Made by a program: the position numbers and the translations under genes. 64,000 nucleotides of DNA from Cryptomeria japonica (lineage: Eukaryota > Streptophyta > Pinopsida > Cupressales > Cupressaceae), in assembly GCF_030272615.1 (NCBI RefSeq), contig NC_081410.1, forward strand, positions 185,303,619 through 185,367,618. Direction: 5' to 3'. Positions 34,339 to 46,511 of the stretch are shown here, piece after piece (the stretch's first letter is position 1; every line of letters starts with the position of its first letter). Below the pieces are notes generated by a model, which saw only the letters and a list, made by a program, of their open reading frames with translations, was not told the origin of the DNA and searched no databases.

Positions 34339-35526
34339 TTGTGTGCAACAATCCACATTTATCAACTGGTTGTGAGTCAAATGGAGCAATCTACTCCTAT
34401 GACTCTGAGTGATAAGGGGGAGAGTGTTCAACAACCATTTGCAAAGTTCAAACCAACAAAAAACTTCATCAATTTCAATGATACAATTAACAACAACAAT
34501 GTGAATGCTACAACAGGTGTGCCTCCTATTTCTAAATTCTCTAAAAGAGAAAGACAATTTACTCCTTTGAATGAATCTTTACATAGTATCATGTCTCATT
34601 TGTTACAAAGAAATATTAGCAAACTCCCTTCTATAATACCAGTTGACCCATCTAAGCTTGCATCCCCTTATTTTGATAACAATTCTTTTTGTCAATTTCA
34701 TCATCAGCCTGGTCATGATACTGAGAAATGTTTTGTATTGAAAAGTAAGATTCAAGATTTGATTGATAATAATACTATATCTCTGGTAGGTGTGAATGAT
34801 AAGGGAAATAAATCAATATATCCTCCTAATCAAAATCTTAAGATTTTTACTGATGCTTTGCCTTCTCATACCTCTTTCTCTCCATCTAATCTTACTACCA
34901 CAGCTTTGAATTTAGTGAATATGGTAGAGAAACAAGAGGCACCTAAGGACCCTTGTATTACATTTGACCCTAGTGAGACCATTAAAGCACCCGGTGGTCC
35001 TTTATACATAGTTGCAAAGGTTAAGGACATACCTTGCTGTGGTGCTCTTGTTGATCCCTCTTGCATGGTTAATGTCATCACTAAGGAGTATCTTTACACT
35101 TTACGATTGCATAAACCGATATATGATGAATCTAATGTGGTTGTGAAGTTATTTGATGGATTCTCTTGTCCTACCATTGGTTCTATCACCCTTCCTATTC
35201 AATTTCACACTAAATCTATGGATGTCAACTTTGTTATCATTCCTTCTTCTGAGCAGTTCCGTGTGAAGTTGGGCTGCCCTTGGCTATCTTGCATGAAGGC
35301 TATTTCTTCTCCAATTCATAAGTGTTTGAAATTTCCCCACAATGGAGAAATCATAACTGTTAACCATAAATTATTTCGACCATCTGAAAGAAGCCCAAGT
35401 GTTCCTATTGATAGCTTTTGGCCTAAGCAATTTCAATCTCTTTCACAAAGGAGCATTGCTCTTTTCCAATCTTATAAAAAATGGAAGAAAGATATGATCT
35501 TCTCCTTAAGTCAACCTAATGAATAG
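34339..35526 (+). pseudogene. Element D, gag C-terminus and protease-like domain
   Basis: A 395-residue open frame. It contains a CCHC-like motif FCQFHHQPGHDTEKCF near residue 130. A retropepsin-like fold with CGALVDPSCMVNVITKEYL follows from about residue 232, then FVIIPSSEQFRVKLGCPWLS. The expected D-S/T-G active-site triad reads Asp-Pro-Ser, so catalysis is doubtful. No RT follows. The frame ends at a TAG, and a +1 frame opens at 35519. Confidence 0.75.
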
Positions 35527-36345
35527 GACTAATCTTCCTCCTAAGGAAGATCGTCAACCTATTCCTATGGATGTAACTATGCCTTCTACTAAGAAGAACA
35601 ACAATAGTTATTCTAAGGTTAGACTTGTACCACCTCCCCATGATAGACCCAATCTCCTTCCTGCACCTAATATTCCTCCTTCATATGGAACAATTTCACC
35701 TCCTTGCTCTTATAGAGAGAAGAGACGTGCCTCTCCTCTTGTCCAACATAAAAGACCTCAACCTAAACCTTCATTTATCACAGAGGAGACTATTACTCCT
35801 TCAACAAATGTTCTTTCTTCTTCCTAGCCTTCTGCTAAAACTCGACAAAATGTGTGAGAGACCACCGATGAAGGCGTCGTTCTTGAGCTCATGAAGTTGT
35901 TCCTCAAAACATTCAATCTCCCAAGACTCCAACAATTGACATGATTCCCTTTCCTCCTAAGCAAGATGTTGAACCTACATCTCCATAATAGTAAATTGCA
36001 AAAAACATGTGATGGTTTTACTCCTATTCAGTTCACGCTCCACTTTCTATAAATCTTGATGAAGAAATGAGTGAAAACGTTATTCATGATGGCAATACAA
36101 CTCCTAATGCTTCTGATAGTGACTATGAATATGTTGATGTGGACAAGCATTTATTAACTGAATTTTCAAAAAACCTAATCCTAGCTCCTAGATTTAAACA
36201 AAGTGACTTAGTCCAAGAGCATAGTCCTTGTTTGGATCTTGTTTTATCTCCATCTATTGTGCTTGATGTCTCTCCTCTAGCATGTTTCTTGCCTTCCCAA
36301 AATAGTGATCAGCAAGATCGGGAGGTGGATGTCATGCTAGATTAA
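35519..36345 (+). pseudogene. Element D, Pro-rich C-terminal coding remnants
   Basis: Two short frames: MNRTNLPPKEDRQPIPMDVT to 35827 (Pro/Ser-rich, PPPHDRPNLLPAPNIPPSYG) and MSENVIHDGNTTPNASDSDY to 36345 (acidic). They follow the protease where RT would be expected but show no RT motif. They are probably the decayed end of the same polyprotein. Confidence 0.45.
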
Positions 36346-37054
36346 CAATATTAGCACTGTAGATCTTCTCCCTCTCTCCTCTCTTTCTCTTTGTGACTAT
36401 TCTTCTATGTGTATCCCTATTCTTCTAATTTTTCCTTAATGTCTACTTGAGGATGATGCAAAGCGTTGAGATCTCCTTTGGTCTCTTTTCATGTTGACTC
36501 GAAAGACATCCTCTATTCCCTTTCTTCCAAGGTAGTGTCCTTTCCTTGGGGAATGACGATCATTATATACATACATACATATATGATATACATGAGTTAT
36601 CATACATCATACTGATCCTGATGAAAGAAAAACTACCTTGTGTTTTGTGTTCATTATCCTTGGGTTCATTCCTTGAATGGGGGCTAAATCCTTGTGATAA
36701 CATGATCCCTCTCTTCTATCTCTTTTGAGTGTATCATACCTTAAAGAATCACTCCTGATAAGGTGTGCGCGGTCACTTTAATGTGGGGGCATACACTCTG
36801 CTCATATTTTCCTTCTTGATACTTAGAGTTATTTAGTGAACTCGAATTTGCTTTATAATTTTGGAATCTTATTCATGACTCATACTAAGGGGAACCTTGC
36901 TACTTGTAGTCATGGTTTTCGTTTCTTGATCTTCCCTTTTACTTTGTCAATCGATGTCGTAAGATCCTTAGTCCATTGGGGGTTGGTGCATCTTGTCTCC
37001 TTCATGTGGTAGAAGTCTTTCAATCTTGTTTCCTTGTAAATTACCGATATTATT
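36346..37054 (+). other. 3' untranslated region of element D
   Basis: No coding frame is supported. CT-rich and ATAC-rich short tracts occur (36361-36420, 36565-36600). The region is cut by the solo LTR at 37055. Confidence 0.4.
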
Positions 37055-38166
37055 TGTGTGTGTGAAAAGTGGACCTGTATCTGTATCTGGAATACACAAC
37101 ACTTCAATTAAGTCATTAGATGCATGGTTAGTAAATAAATAATCAATGAATAATAAACCATTACAAAGCAACCCATTGTCTTCTAAAAGATGTGAGTATA
37201 AGATTTCTCTCAGATTTTTATAAGCAATCCAGTGACTAGACAACACCAAGATGAAGGATTTAATCTATATGAGCATGATATTAAGCTAGATGGATGCAAG
37301 ATTAATCTAACAAGATTTAAGCAATAAATGAGATAAATGATCTAAATGATTTAACTAATATGCAATATATCAATGCAAATTATCAATGAACCTAGAGCAA
37401 AAACAACATAATAATAATACATTCTCCAGGATTTTTTTTGAATGAGAGATGAGAGCCTGAATTTATAGAAAATTTAGAAAGAAACCAAAGGCTGAGATCA
37501 AATGATGATGACCGGTCAAGATTTCCCAAGAGGAAGTACAATCCGGGTGAATTGATGTGACTAGATGCTTTTCTCAGTTTTAAAGGAAATTGAACTAAAA
37601 TTAAGACAAAATCAAGAAAAACTGATTTATTCTCTATTTCATTCAATTTTCATATTTAATTGTTTTAATTGCTTTCTTTGAGATTATTTATCAATTTTTA
37701 ATTTATTTTTTTCAAGATTATCTCCAATTGATTTCTTTTCTCAAATTTCTAATTCTTTTTTGGTCAATTAATTCCTTTTTTGATTTATTTCCATTTTTGA
37801 AGATTTGTGCTCATAATTTCCAATTCCTCTTTCTTGATTTGTTTCCTTTTTTGAAGATTTATGACAATTTTTATTTATTTTTCAAATTAATTCCTCTTTT
37901 TGATGATTTAATGGCAAATTGATTTATTTAATTAAATATGCAAAATATATTTAATTAAAATAAATAAGATAATTGTTTAAAATGATTTACTTGGAATGAT
38001 TTAATTAATTAAATAAATATTGGTTGATTAATTTTCCATGTGACATTTGATAAGTAAAGGATTAATTGTGTGCTCAAGATTTATTTAATTGACTTTGGTT
38101 AGGACCTTGGTGATGTTGTTGAGATTAGAGGCTCATGGTTTAGATGACCATTTTTAGGGTATTACA
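37055..38166 (-). mobile_element. solo LTR inside element D
   Basis: 1112 bp from TGTGTGTGTGAAAAG to AGGGTATTACA. On the minus strand it begins TGTAATACCCTAAAAATGG, a typical LTR start, and has TATAAAT at 37461-37467. The flanking 5-mers TTATT (37050-37054) and GTATT (38167-38171) match at four of five bases. No internal region is present, so I read it as a solo LTR left by recombination. Confidence 0.65.
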
Positions 38167-38510
38167 GTATTGGTGTACGCTTATACTCTCGCTAAAGTGG
38201 GGGCTAAATGTAGTGTCATATAATTATGATCCTTGCAATTTGCAACCATATTGGGGTCTTCACGTTGGCAATTTGAATCCCCAAGTGTGACCGGAGACCC
38301 GAGACGCTCATGGTTGAGATTAGGGGCTCATGGTTTAGATGACCATTTTTAGGGTATTACAGTATTGGTGTACGCTTATACTCTCGCTAAAGTGGGGGCT
38401 AAATGTAGTGTCATATAATTATGATCCTTGCAATTTGCAACCATATTGGGGTCTTCACGTTGGCAATTTGAATCCCCAAGTGTGACCGGAGACCCGAGAC
38501 ACTCATCCCC
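38121..38510 (+). repeat. 195-bp tandem duplication across the solo LTR end and D 3' LTR start
   Basis: The segment from GAGATTAGAGGCTCATGGTT (38121) recurs at 38316 with very few changes. Each unit holds the last 46 bp of the solo LTR, its flanking GTATT, D's purine tract (AAAGTGGGGGCTAAA) and the first roughly 105 bp of D's 3' LTR. Two possible LTR starts therefore exist, at 38209 and 38404. Confidence 0.9.
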
Positions 38511-39553
38511 AAAAACTTCACTTTTTCTGCCCTTTGCATTACCTGAACCTGCTTCTTATCCTGATACAAGGGTAGTACAGGGGTGTGGTGCCCCTATCCC
38601 TCCCCTATTTTGGGCCCCCCTTTGTCCTATCTTTGCATTGGTCTTTGCATATAGCGGAAAAACTTTTCTTGTGTTGGCTTGTGATGAAAAATCAGCCAAT
38701 TAACCCTAATTGATGAGTATATAAGTCGTATTTGTCCTCTCATTTGTATAAGTTGAATAAGTGATAATGTGGGCATCAATTCAAGCATTCAAGCATTCCT
38801 TTCCAGCATTGAGCATTCTCTAGTCTCCCTTTAAGGCTAGGTGTTGCATTCAAGTCAAGGATTCAACCATTGAAGAGGAGATCTATTTCAACATTCAATT
38901 TCACACAAGCAATTCTATCTAAAACCTCCTTTTAGGTGAATTACATTTCAGTCTTTCATTTACATTTACTTGCAAGTACTTTCTTTCATCATTTGGTTAA
39001 TTTCAGAACTGGGGTTTGACCTGAAGGAAAACCTCCAATCCCAACCCCTTTTCCTCTCTTTTCTATGTGTAGGTTACAGGTGCACAACTATTTTTGTAGA
39101 TTCAGACTCCATTTGCAGAGGTGGAAAAACCCTTTTTGTTTCGTGGGTTTTGGGAGGACCGTGTGCACTTTCAGCATGGTCCCGACAACTTTTCTTCAAA
39201 TCTGCAGGGCGACTTCGTCTCAACATATTATAGCTAGATCCAGGTGCATGACTTCATCCCATGCTTCTATTTCAAGTTATAATTAGTTCTTTGCTACTTT
39301 TACACTTAATCTCAAAGCACATAATGCAACCATTTTCCATTCTAAAAGAGGGGTTAGCTTGTCATTTCTATCTCATTATCAATTCATTTAGTATTCAATC
39401 TCTTCTCTAAGAGATTGGATCTAGTGAATTTCCCCTCTCTTTTAATGTAATGTGGATAAAGTGTTTGAAGGGAAATCCATAGTGAAACTTTCATCTCTCC
39501 TCGGAGGGAAGGAAAACTTTCCTCTTGATCTCTCCATCATTCACTTTTCCCCA
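38404..39553 (+). repeat. 3' LTR of element D
   Basis: 1150 bp from TGTAGTGTCATATAATT to CACTTTTCCCCA, the partner of 30627-31776. TATATAAG lies at 38718-38725. It is followed by CATCA, the probable target duplicate. Confidence 0.88.
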
Positions 39554-39558
39554 CATCA

Positions 39559-40661
39559 TAGATTAATTTTAACCTTATTAACACAACAACTTAACAATTG
39601 GTATACATAAAAGTAGAAGACAATAAGTAATAATGCAGCCACAAAGATGAACACCATAACACCACAAATTTATACATGGAAAAATTCAATGAGGAAAAAT
39701 TATGGTGGGATTGGAGACCCACAATATCTATCCAGTGATCAGATGAATAAATATTACAATAAGGGGTCATCACAAAAGGAATCTCACTGACTACAAAAAA
39801 TACTAGGCTACAATCTAGAAATAAGATTGAACTACAAGTATAGAATCTCTTATGCCTGAGTACAGTTTTGGTTAAGCTCAATGCCAGAGGTCTTAAACCT
39901 CTTTCACAAACCCAATTTTATCACCTATGATTGACCAAATCCTCTGCAAATGATTGCAACATTATTCACACATAGATAATCGCATAACCATCCTTTTTGA
40001 TGATCTACAAAGAGATCTTACATCATATTTATACCAACCCAGGACCTAAACAATTAGGTCAACCACCTAAAAGATATACAATAAATCCATTACATAAACA
40101 TGAAAACCAATGATAATCCAAGTTGGCCTAAGATCGAAACAATATTAACCAAATAATAAATCCAATTGGTAATGCATCAGGAGCATCCACCAACACGTTA
40201 CATAAACTGGTCCATAACCTAACAGAATAGCACAAGATAGGTCTGGTGCAAAATGAAACACCACTGATCAACTAGAACATGAACATGAAAACTTTCAGCA
40301 TCCTGAAAAACCTTCTAGAAGCCACACCAACAGCACTTATTGAATCCATCAAAAGATCTTCAATGAAGCTCTATCGGTAGAAAACTTACCAGTAAACAAA
40401 AGTCGTACTAGAACATATGATAGCTTCCGAACCACCAAATCCCAAACCAATTGAATGTGACACACACATGAATAACATGAATAACCAAACCAAACCAAAT
40501 CCACCAATCTAAACATACCGGAGAATACCAAAGTTGATCTCCAGATCAACATCACAATCCAAGCACTCTACCAGAACTCGGTAGACAACCAAACAAGCTA
40601 GTTTTGACATCAATGATAAATATCAATGAAACACATAATAAATTCCTTTGAATTGGCAACA
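39559..40661 (-). repeat. 5' LTR of element E, remainder
   Basis: Continues the LTR after D and ends AATTGGCAACA at 40661, giving about 1160 bp in total. It contains the TACATGGAAAAATTCAATGA...AATTATGGTGGGA block and the TCTCACTGACTACA block shared with the LTRs of copia C and H. No other copy of this LTR is in the window. Confidence 0.7.
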
Positions 40662-40760
40662 TGTTATTGTTGCAGTTTATGAGATTTGAATTTGTTATTA
40701 AGTTTATAGAATCTAGTAAAAATTGATTCACCCCCCTTCACAGTTTTCTTCATTGTTGTT
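40662..40760 (+). repeat. copia LTR end remnant
   Basis: AAAATTGATTCACCCCCCTTC (roughly 40717-40738) followed by CACAG resembles the TGATTCACCCCCCTCTCAG box of the copia LTRs in plus orientation. It is probably a fragment of an older LTR flanking E. Confidence 0.4.
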
Positions 40761-40779
40761 GCCAATAGCCTCTGCCTAC

Positions 40780-41010
40780 ATGCACCGCAACTCCATGGCT
40801 ACCAACTATTTGATCTCTTCCCTCCTAGTAGAAGCAAGCTTCACTGTGAGGAAGTCCTCATGCTATTGTTGAGATTCAAAATCTTGTTGCTATTGTTGGT
40901 AAAATGCCTCCTCATGTTGCTGCTCCCAAAGTTGTTGCTACTTGATCTCATCAATTTGTTGTCTGAAACTAAGTATCATGATTTTTATCTCAACAATAGC
41001 ATCCCTTTCA
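40780..41010 (-). pseudogene. Gln-rich gag-like remnant
   Basis: On the minus strand the text reads QQLWEQQHEEAFYQQ, stop, QQDFESQQ, stop, HEDFL. This is a Gln/Glu-rich helix of the kind found at the start of some Ty3 gag proteins, with stops at Gln-like positions. It is short and uncertain. Confidence 0.35.
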
Positions 41011-44000
41011 TCACTTTGGGGTTGATTGAGAGGCAGAGAAGGGGTGGGTGGGTGGTAAGTATTAAGGAAATACCTACCTATTGTTGGGATAAAACTATTT
41101 GGATTAAAAATAGGAGCAGTCCTTGTTTGTTCATGTTAGTAAGATGGGGAGGGTTGATTGGCATTTTCAAAAAATAGAGGTGCATAAAAGTTACACCCAT
41201 GGTATGTACCCATCATGAAAGTATTCAAAAAGGGACTTGATATCATACCATTGGTTTACCAAAACTTTGTCAAAATCTGGTGCTTGAAAGAAGTTATCTC
41301 TAGAGGCTGAGACTGACGGACACACCAATTCTTCAGCTAGCTTGAGTTCTGGACACCATTAACCAGTAGATTTCTTCTTTGTAGAGTCACTAGGTATGTA
41401 GAATGTTGCCTCCAAAGGTTGATTTGCTAATTTATACCCCCAAAATTAGAAAGAGATAATAAAGCATGAACCAAGGATGGTTCAAACTGTCCCACCGGGT
41501 GTGCCAAAAACTATGGTGTGCCCGGTGGCTTGGAATGAAACTAGATTATTTCTTGAATGCTTTAAACTAATCCCACTAGACATGCCAAAAATAGTTGTCA
41601 CAAAAGTTGAACCAACTTGATGAATAACCTTGATCATCAACCTTGTGCAACATGGAAACAACCTCCAAAGTGTGGGACTTATAGAAGTGAGGTTAAATCT
41701 TTGGAGAAGGTCAGCTTCCTATAAATCTGAGTGCAAGTGTTGGGCCAACCCAACACTGATAAATCTTAAACTACTGATCTAACAAGGAAAAGGGAGAAAG
41801 AAGGGATGCTTGAAAGAGGGGAAATAAGGCTTGCACCTAGACTAAAATGATCTTCCTACCTATAGTTGCACATGGCATCAATGAAAATCAACCAAGAATA
41901 TGCACAACTTTCTATTTTAATTAGTTTCCTAAAGCATAAGTGAAGGTTAGAATTCTTATGAAAATCAAAAGGAGCTACACTTAGCTCATAGATGAAGATC
42001 TAAGAGGGATTAAAATGGTCACATATACTTAGAGAAGAAACAAGAATGCATTTAGATAAAGAGGTAAAGACACTACACAAGTTATCCAAAGTGAAAGTAG
42101 GCAAGATAGCTAACTTTATTCATGTAGAGGCAAGGAAAACATTTACAAATGTAAAAGAACATGAATTCTGCGAGAGAAAATGGGAGAAGATCCTGAGAAA
42201 GACTACAAAAATTTCCTTTATAGTTGAGGCATAACTCAAAATGAACTAAAGCTGAAAACTAGAACCAATGAGGGTTAGGTTACAAAAACATCAAAGAAGG
42301 AAAGAATATCAGATCAAATATATGATCACACGTTGAGTGCAATATTTGAAGGTAGTTCTTTGCACCATGGAGAAAAGAAAAATATCCCTACAAGAAAGAT
42401 ATCTCTATCTTGATGGTGTGCATAAAACTCTTGTAGGGAAAAAGTATCCATATTGCATTGAATGGGCTTGGGTGGCATCAAAATGTGCCTGCAGGGGTCG
42501 CGTCTGGAATTATGCTGAAAGAAACTAGTGGTTGAATGCAAAAAAGGAACAAAGATTAGGCATCAACTAAGAAGAAAGAACATCTCAACCACTGGGTCAA
42601 TAACCACCATTACAAGGAAGATTTAAATGCTAACGACCATGGTAGGTTTGAATTTCAGTCATTGATTAGAGAGATTCGTGTGAAGATGGACGTGCGAGAT
42701 CACTCCATATAGCCTTTCTAAGTCCCACACAATTTTAAGTCATCATCATCCAATCAGATTCCAAGTAAAAATGGGTGGATGAGATCATGCCACATAGTGG
42801 ATCAAGACCACCAAACTCAATGTAGGCCTCAAGATGATCGAACGGCTAGTGTGCCACCATGGGGAAAAAGTTGTCAGAGGAAGGGAGTCCATGGGGCCAT
42901 GATCACTATCAGATCAAAAAGGCAGATCCAACAAGCTATGATAGGCTCTGACGAAGAATCCAAGTCAGCGAGCATGATGCCATCAAAAGAACTCAACACT
43001 CAGCCAAATGGGAAGAGGGCCCTCACCGAGTCTCAAGTAACTAACATGCAAAAAGCCACGCCATGCCACTTGTCCACTTGGGAGAACTTGGTGCTTGCTT
43101 AGGCATAATAAATTATTCCACCAAGGCCTGTGTAAAAGGCTGAAGACCTCCACGTCACCTGTGCCCCACGTAGATAGTAAATAGAGAGAGCTCAGTGAGC
43201 TCAACACTCAAGAAGGTCAAGAACCTCACCCCACCTAGTCCCAAGTAGTTGACACATCGACACCACTCACCAGCAAACAAGAAAAAAATAGAGAATGACC
43301 CTTCGATGATAAGGGACCCTACAATCGATGGAAGATAAGTGAGTTGACCGAACAACTTGGTCAACCTCAAAATAGAATTTCGGAGCCTGAAAATGATAAA
43401 AAACCCGCTCTGCAACCCACTAGAAAAATGTTGCGACTAACATAGTGCACATAACATAGAGGTTATGATAAGTGTGCATAACACACACGGTGCACATAAT
43501 ATGTAGGTTAGTCAAAGGATTTCTCAGATCCATTATAACCATAGCAAGGGTTGACAGAAAAAGATCAATAGTGACACTGGTTAAGGTAATTTCTACAAAG
43601 GGTGGCTAAATGCCAGAATGCTCACTGCAAGTTGGCTTACTACCATGAAAAAGGATCACTACCAAGAGAGAAATAAAGAAGTAATCCACCATTGAAACAC
43701 AATCTACATAACTGGACTACTTCCAGCGCCTCAACAACAACACACTCACATATCACCAACAGTCAGGTCTTTCCTTTCTAGTCTCACATATCTTCAAAAC
43801 AATGTCACACTTTTCCTTATATCTAACTCATTAGATCATTCTCATATATATAATATTTTTCAGGAAGCATAATCTTCCAAGCCGACCAAGATAGAGATCT
43901 AAAATAGGTCAAAACTAAACATTCCAGTGGTGAGAAGGAATGAGAAGTAGACCATACCACAACACATCAACTGCCAAATAAACACATTATAATAATTATT

Positions 44001-44340
44001 AATTTCATACCCAAAACATGATACACATGCTACACCATAAGCCACTGCTCATCCTCAAATTTAAGACTTAATATGGACCCAAACACCATTACCCAAAACA
44101 ACAAAAATAAGGATGAGACCAAGCTATACATGAATACCATCAATCAACACCATATCTGATAACCAGAGATATCCAGATCACTATTAACACATATGATCTA
44201 CCAACACATCTTTTAGAGCACCAAAGATTCTTAGAACACATATTCCAGATCACCAATACCAAGAATATCAATGACAACCATTATGTTGACATCAATGACA
44301 ACCACTCAACATCATCACCATCACATCTACAACATATTAA
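41011..44340. other. decayed sequence with no gene recognised
   Basis: About 3.3 kb. It includes a duplicated CCACCGGGTGTGCCAAAAAC-type segment (41492 and 41573), which may be an old LTR/PBS junction. At 42700-43400 there is a GC-richer stretch with short frames that match nothing I know. Sequence near 44270-44330 contains twice GACATCAATGACAACCA, similar to the outer part of the copia LTRs on the minus strand, so a degraded LTR is likely there. Confidence 0.35.
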
Positions 44341-45379
44341 ACCGACTAATGCTATTAAAAATGCAAGGAATTTAAAGCTAGAAAACAAGAAAGGAGAACT
44401 TTCAAAGTTAAGGAACAATATTCTATTGGAAAGTAAGTGTTAGCACACACTGATCTTTGTGGACCGAATAGAAATATAAGTCAACAAGGTGATAAGTATT
44501 TTATGCTCTTAATTGATGATTACTCTAGAATTAATTGGCTTAATTTCTTAAGAGAAAAGTCTGAAGATCAAGAAAAGTTAAAGAAATTCAAGTTCATGGT
44601 TGAAAATGAAATAGATATAAGAATGAAATGCTTGAGGTCTAACAGAGGTGGATAATTTACTTCTGATGAATTCAATAACTTTTATGAGAATAATGGGATA
44701 CAAAGGCGCTTGTTTTCTCCTAGGACACCTCAACAAAATGTTGTAGTTGAAAGGATGAATAGAACAATCCAAGAGGCTGCTAGAACAATGATGAATGAAT
44801 CAAATCTACTAGAAATATACTAGAAAGAATTAATACACACCACTCTTAATAGAGTATTAATTAGAAGGATTCATGGGAAGACATCTTATGAACTTTGGTA
44901 TGGAAGGAATTAATCTATGAAATATTTTAGAGTATTTAAAAGTAAATGCTATACTAGGAGAGATGAAGAAAAATTAGGAAAGTTTGAAACAAGAGTTGAT
45001 GAAGGTATTTTTATTGGCTACTCTACTAAAACCAAAGCTTACAAATTTTACACCAAGAGACTAAGAAGAATTGTTGAAAGCACAAATGTGAAAGTTTATG
45101 AAGACACTTCAAAGGACACAATTGCAGAGATAGGATATGAATCCAGTGAGTTAACTAGAAAAATAGAAGAAGAAAAGGCTAAAGAAACAAAGGTATAGGA
45201 TGATAAGGAAGATTCTCTATAAATTGCTCCTAAAACTCCGAAATATGTACAGAAGAATCACTCAAAGAAATAGATTATTAGAGACAAGAATAGAGGTGTT
45301 ATCACTAGAAGTAAGTTGTTGAAGAATAGGTGAACTTATGCTTAATTTTAGAAATAGAACTAAAAATAGTGATAGATGT
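44341..45379 (+). pseudogene. Copia G, integrase fragment
   Basis: The plus frame carries decayed GAG-pre-integrase text (KCKEFKARKQERRTFK), then integrase LAHTDLCGPNRN, FMLLIDDYSRINWLNF and CLRSNRGG. The second catalytic Asp is Asn, and a TAA replaces the Glu of GGEF. Further text PRTPQQNVVVERMNR and ELWYGRN follows, then YFRVFKSKCYTRRDEEKL to a stop at 45196-45198. The 5' part of the element (gag, protease, 5' LTR) is missing. Copia F inserted at 45380. Confidence 0.85.
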
Positions 45380-46454
45380 TGTTGGTATTATGGATGTGTT
45401 ACATTGGTTTTGTCATTGATGTCAAACCTTGTCAACACTTGAGAACACTTGGAGATCTTTTTTATGTTCACCGGCATGTTCAGTGACTTATGCACAGTCA
45501 CCAGTATCTTGTTCACCGACAGGTTATATTGTTCACTGACACTGAGGATGATCTGTTATCATCTGGAGATTACTTGGTTATGTCGAAGACATTGTTTGAA
45601 CACTTGGTTTTGGTGATTTGATTATTGGTACAATCGAGTTTGCATATTTGTTGTTCCCGGCAAATAGGTCTAGGTTATGAACCGACAAGCATTATCTATT
45701 CCAGATCAACACAACACATTATGGAGATGATTTGTTATTGTTGTAAATGAATTGAGCCGACCTCATGCATCACATATTGATTCATTTGTAATTGATTTAA
45801 TTGTAATATCTTTGTAAGCTGACCTAGACATTTGGTCTTAGGTTTTGGTATAAATGTAAGATCTCATTTGTGAGATTAAGAGGTAGAAGTAGAGGAGTGT
45901 GAAAAAGGATTGTAAAAAGGTATATGCGAATATAAGTAGAGCTATACACGTAGATATCATTTGAAGATTCAAGGAGGCTTTTGGAGAAGGCAAATCAGAG
46001 CTTAATCGGTACTGAATCTAGCATATGAAGATGCTATTTTGACTAGTACATTATCATTGGATTTAACCATCCAATTGTAGTCAGTGTGACTCCCATTTTG
46101 TGATTGAGCAGTGAGCTCTAGGCAGTTGGCCTTTCTACATGTGCAGGCCCCATTTGTACACACATACTATCTACAGTAGTATCATCTGATTCTAGGTAAG
46201 GTTTCCCACCATTTTTTTCCCCTTACAGAGTTTCCACATACAAATAACTGTGTTATGTGTTGTGTATGTTATTTGTCTTTTCGTTTCATGCATTAAACTT
46301 TACTAGTACTATTATTATCTACTAAACTATCTACTGGCATTAAAATTTGGTTTACTAGTATTATGCACTAAGTTTGGTTAAGTTAGTTTTGGTTTGAAAT
46401 GAAGAGACAACTAATTCAACCCACCCCCCTCTCAGTTGCCTCCAAGACCTAACA
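45380..46454 (+). repeat. 5' LTR of copia F
   Basis: 1075 bp, TGTTGGTATTATGG to AGACCTAACA. TATAAAT at 45849-45855. Near the end are CCCACCCCCCTCTCAGTTGC and the TTCCCACC...CCCCTTACAGAGTTTCCACA block. Confidence 0.93.
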
Positions 46455-46470
46455 ATTGCTATCAGAGCCT
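46455..46470 (+). promoter_or_regulatory. primer binding site of copia F
   Basis: ATTGCTATCAGAGCC, an iMet-type PBS with one change (TTGC for TTGG), directly after the LTR. Confidence 0.85.
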
Positions 46471-46511
46471 AGTCCTCTTTTTGTAGAAGTTTAACAACTT
46501 GAGGAGATCCT

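Larger units (their letters stand above)
30627..39553 (+). mobile_element. Element D: Ty3-like LTR retrotransposon with gag and protease only
   Basis: LTRs 30627-31776 and 38404-39553, each 1150 bp. The flanking 5-mers are GATCA and CATCA, a probable target duplication with one change. The PBS is tRNA-Trp-like and the PPT is AAAGTGGGGGCTAAA. The internal region codes gag and a protease-like domain and ends without RT, RNase H or integrase. It has since received a solo LTR and a 195-bp tandem duplication. It lies in the LTR of E. The exact LTR 3' edges are uncertain by about 5 bp. Confidence 0.85.

Noticed and set aside
38209-38404. Double PPT/LTR start of D as a reverse-transcription template switch
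   Set aside because: The repeated unit includes the end of a solo LTR that is not part of D, so the duplication is a later genomic event.
42779-43102. 107-residue plus-strand frame in a GC-richer stretch
   Set aside because: No recognisable motif, no start context and no neighbouring coding sequence; probably chance.
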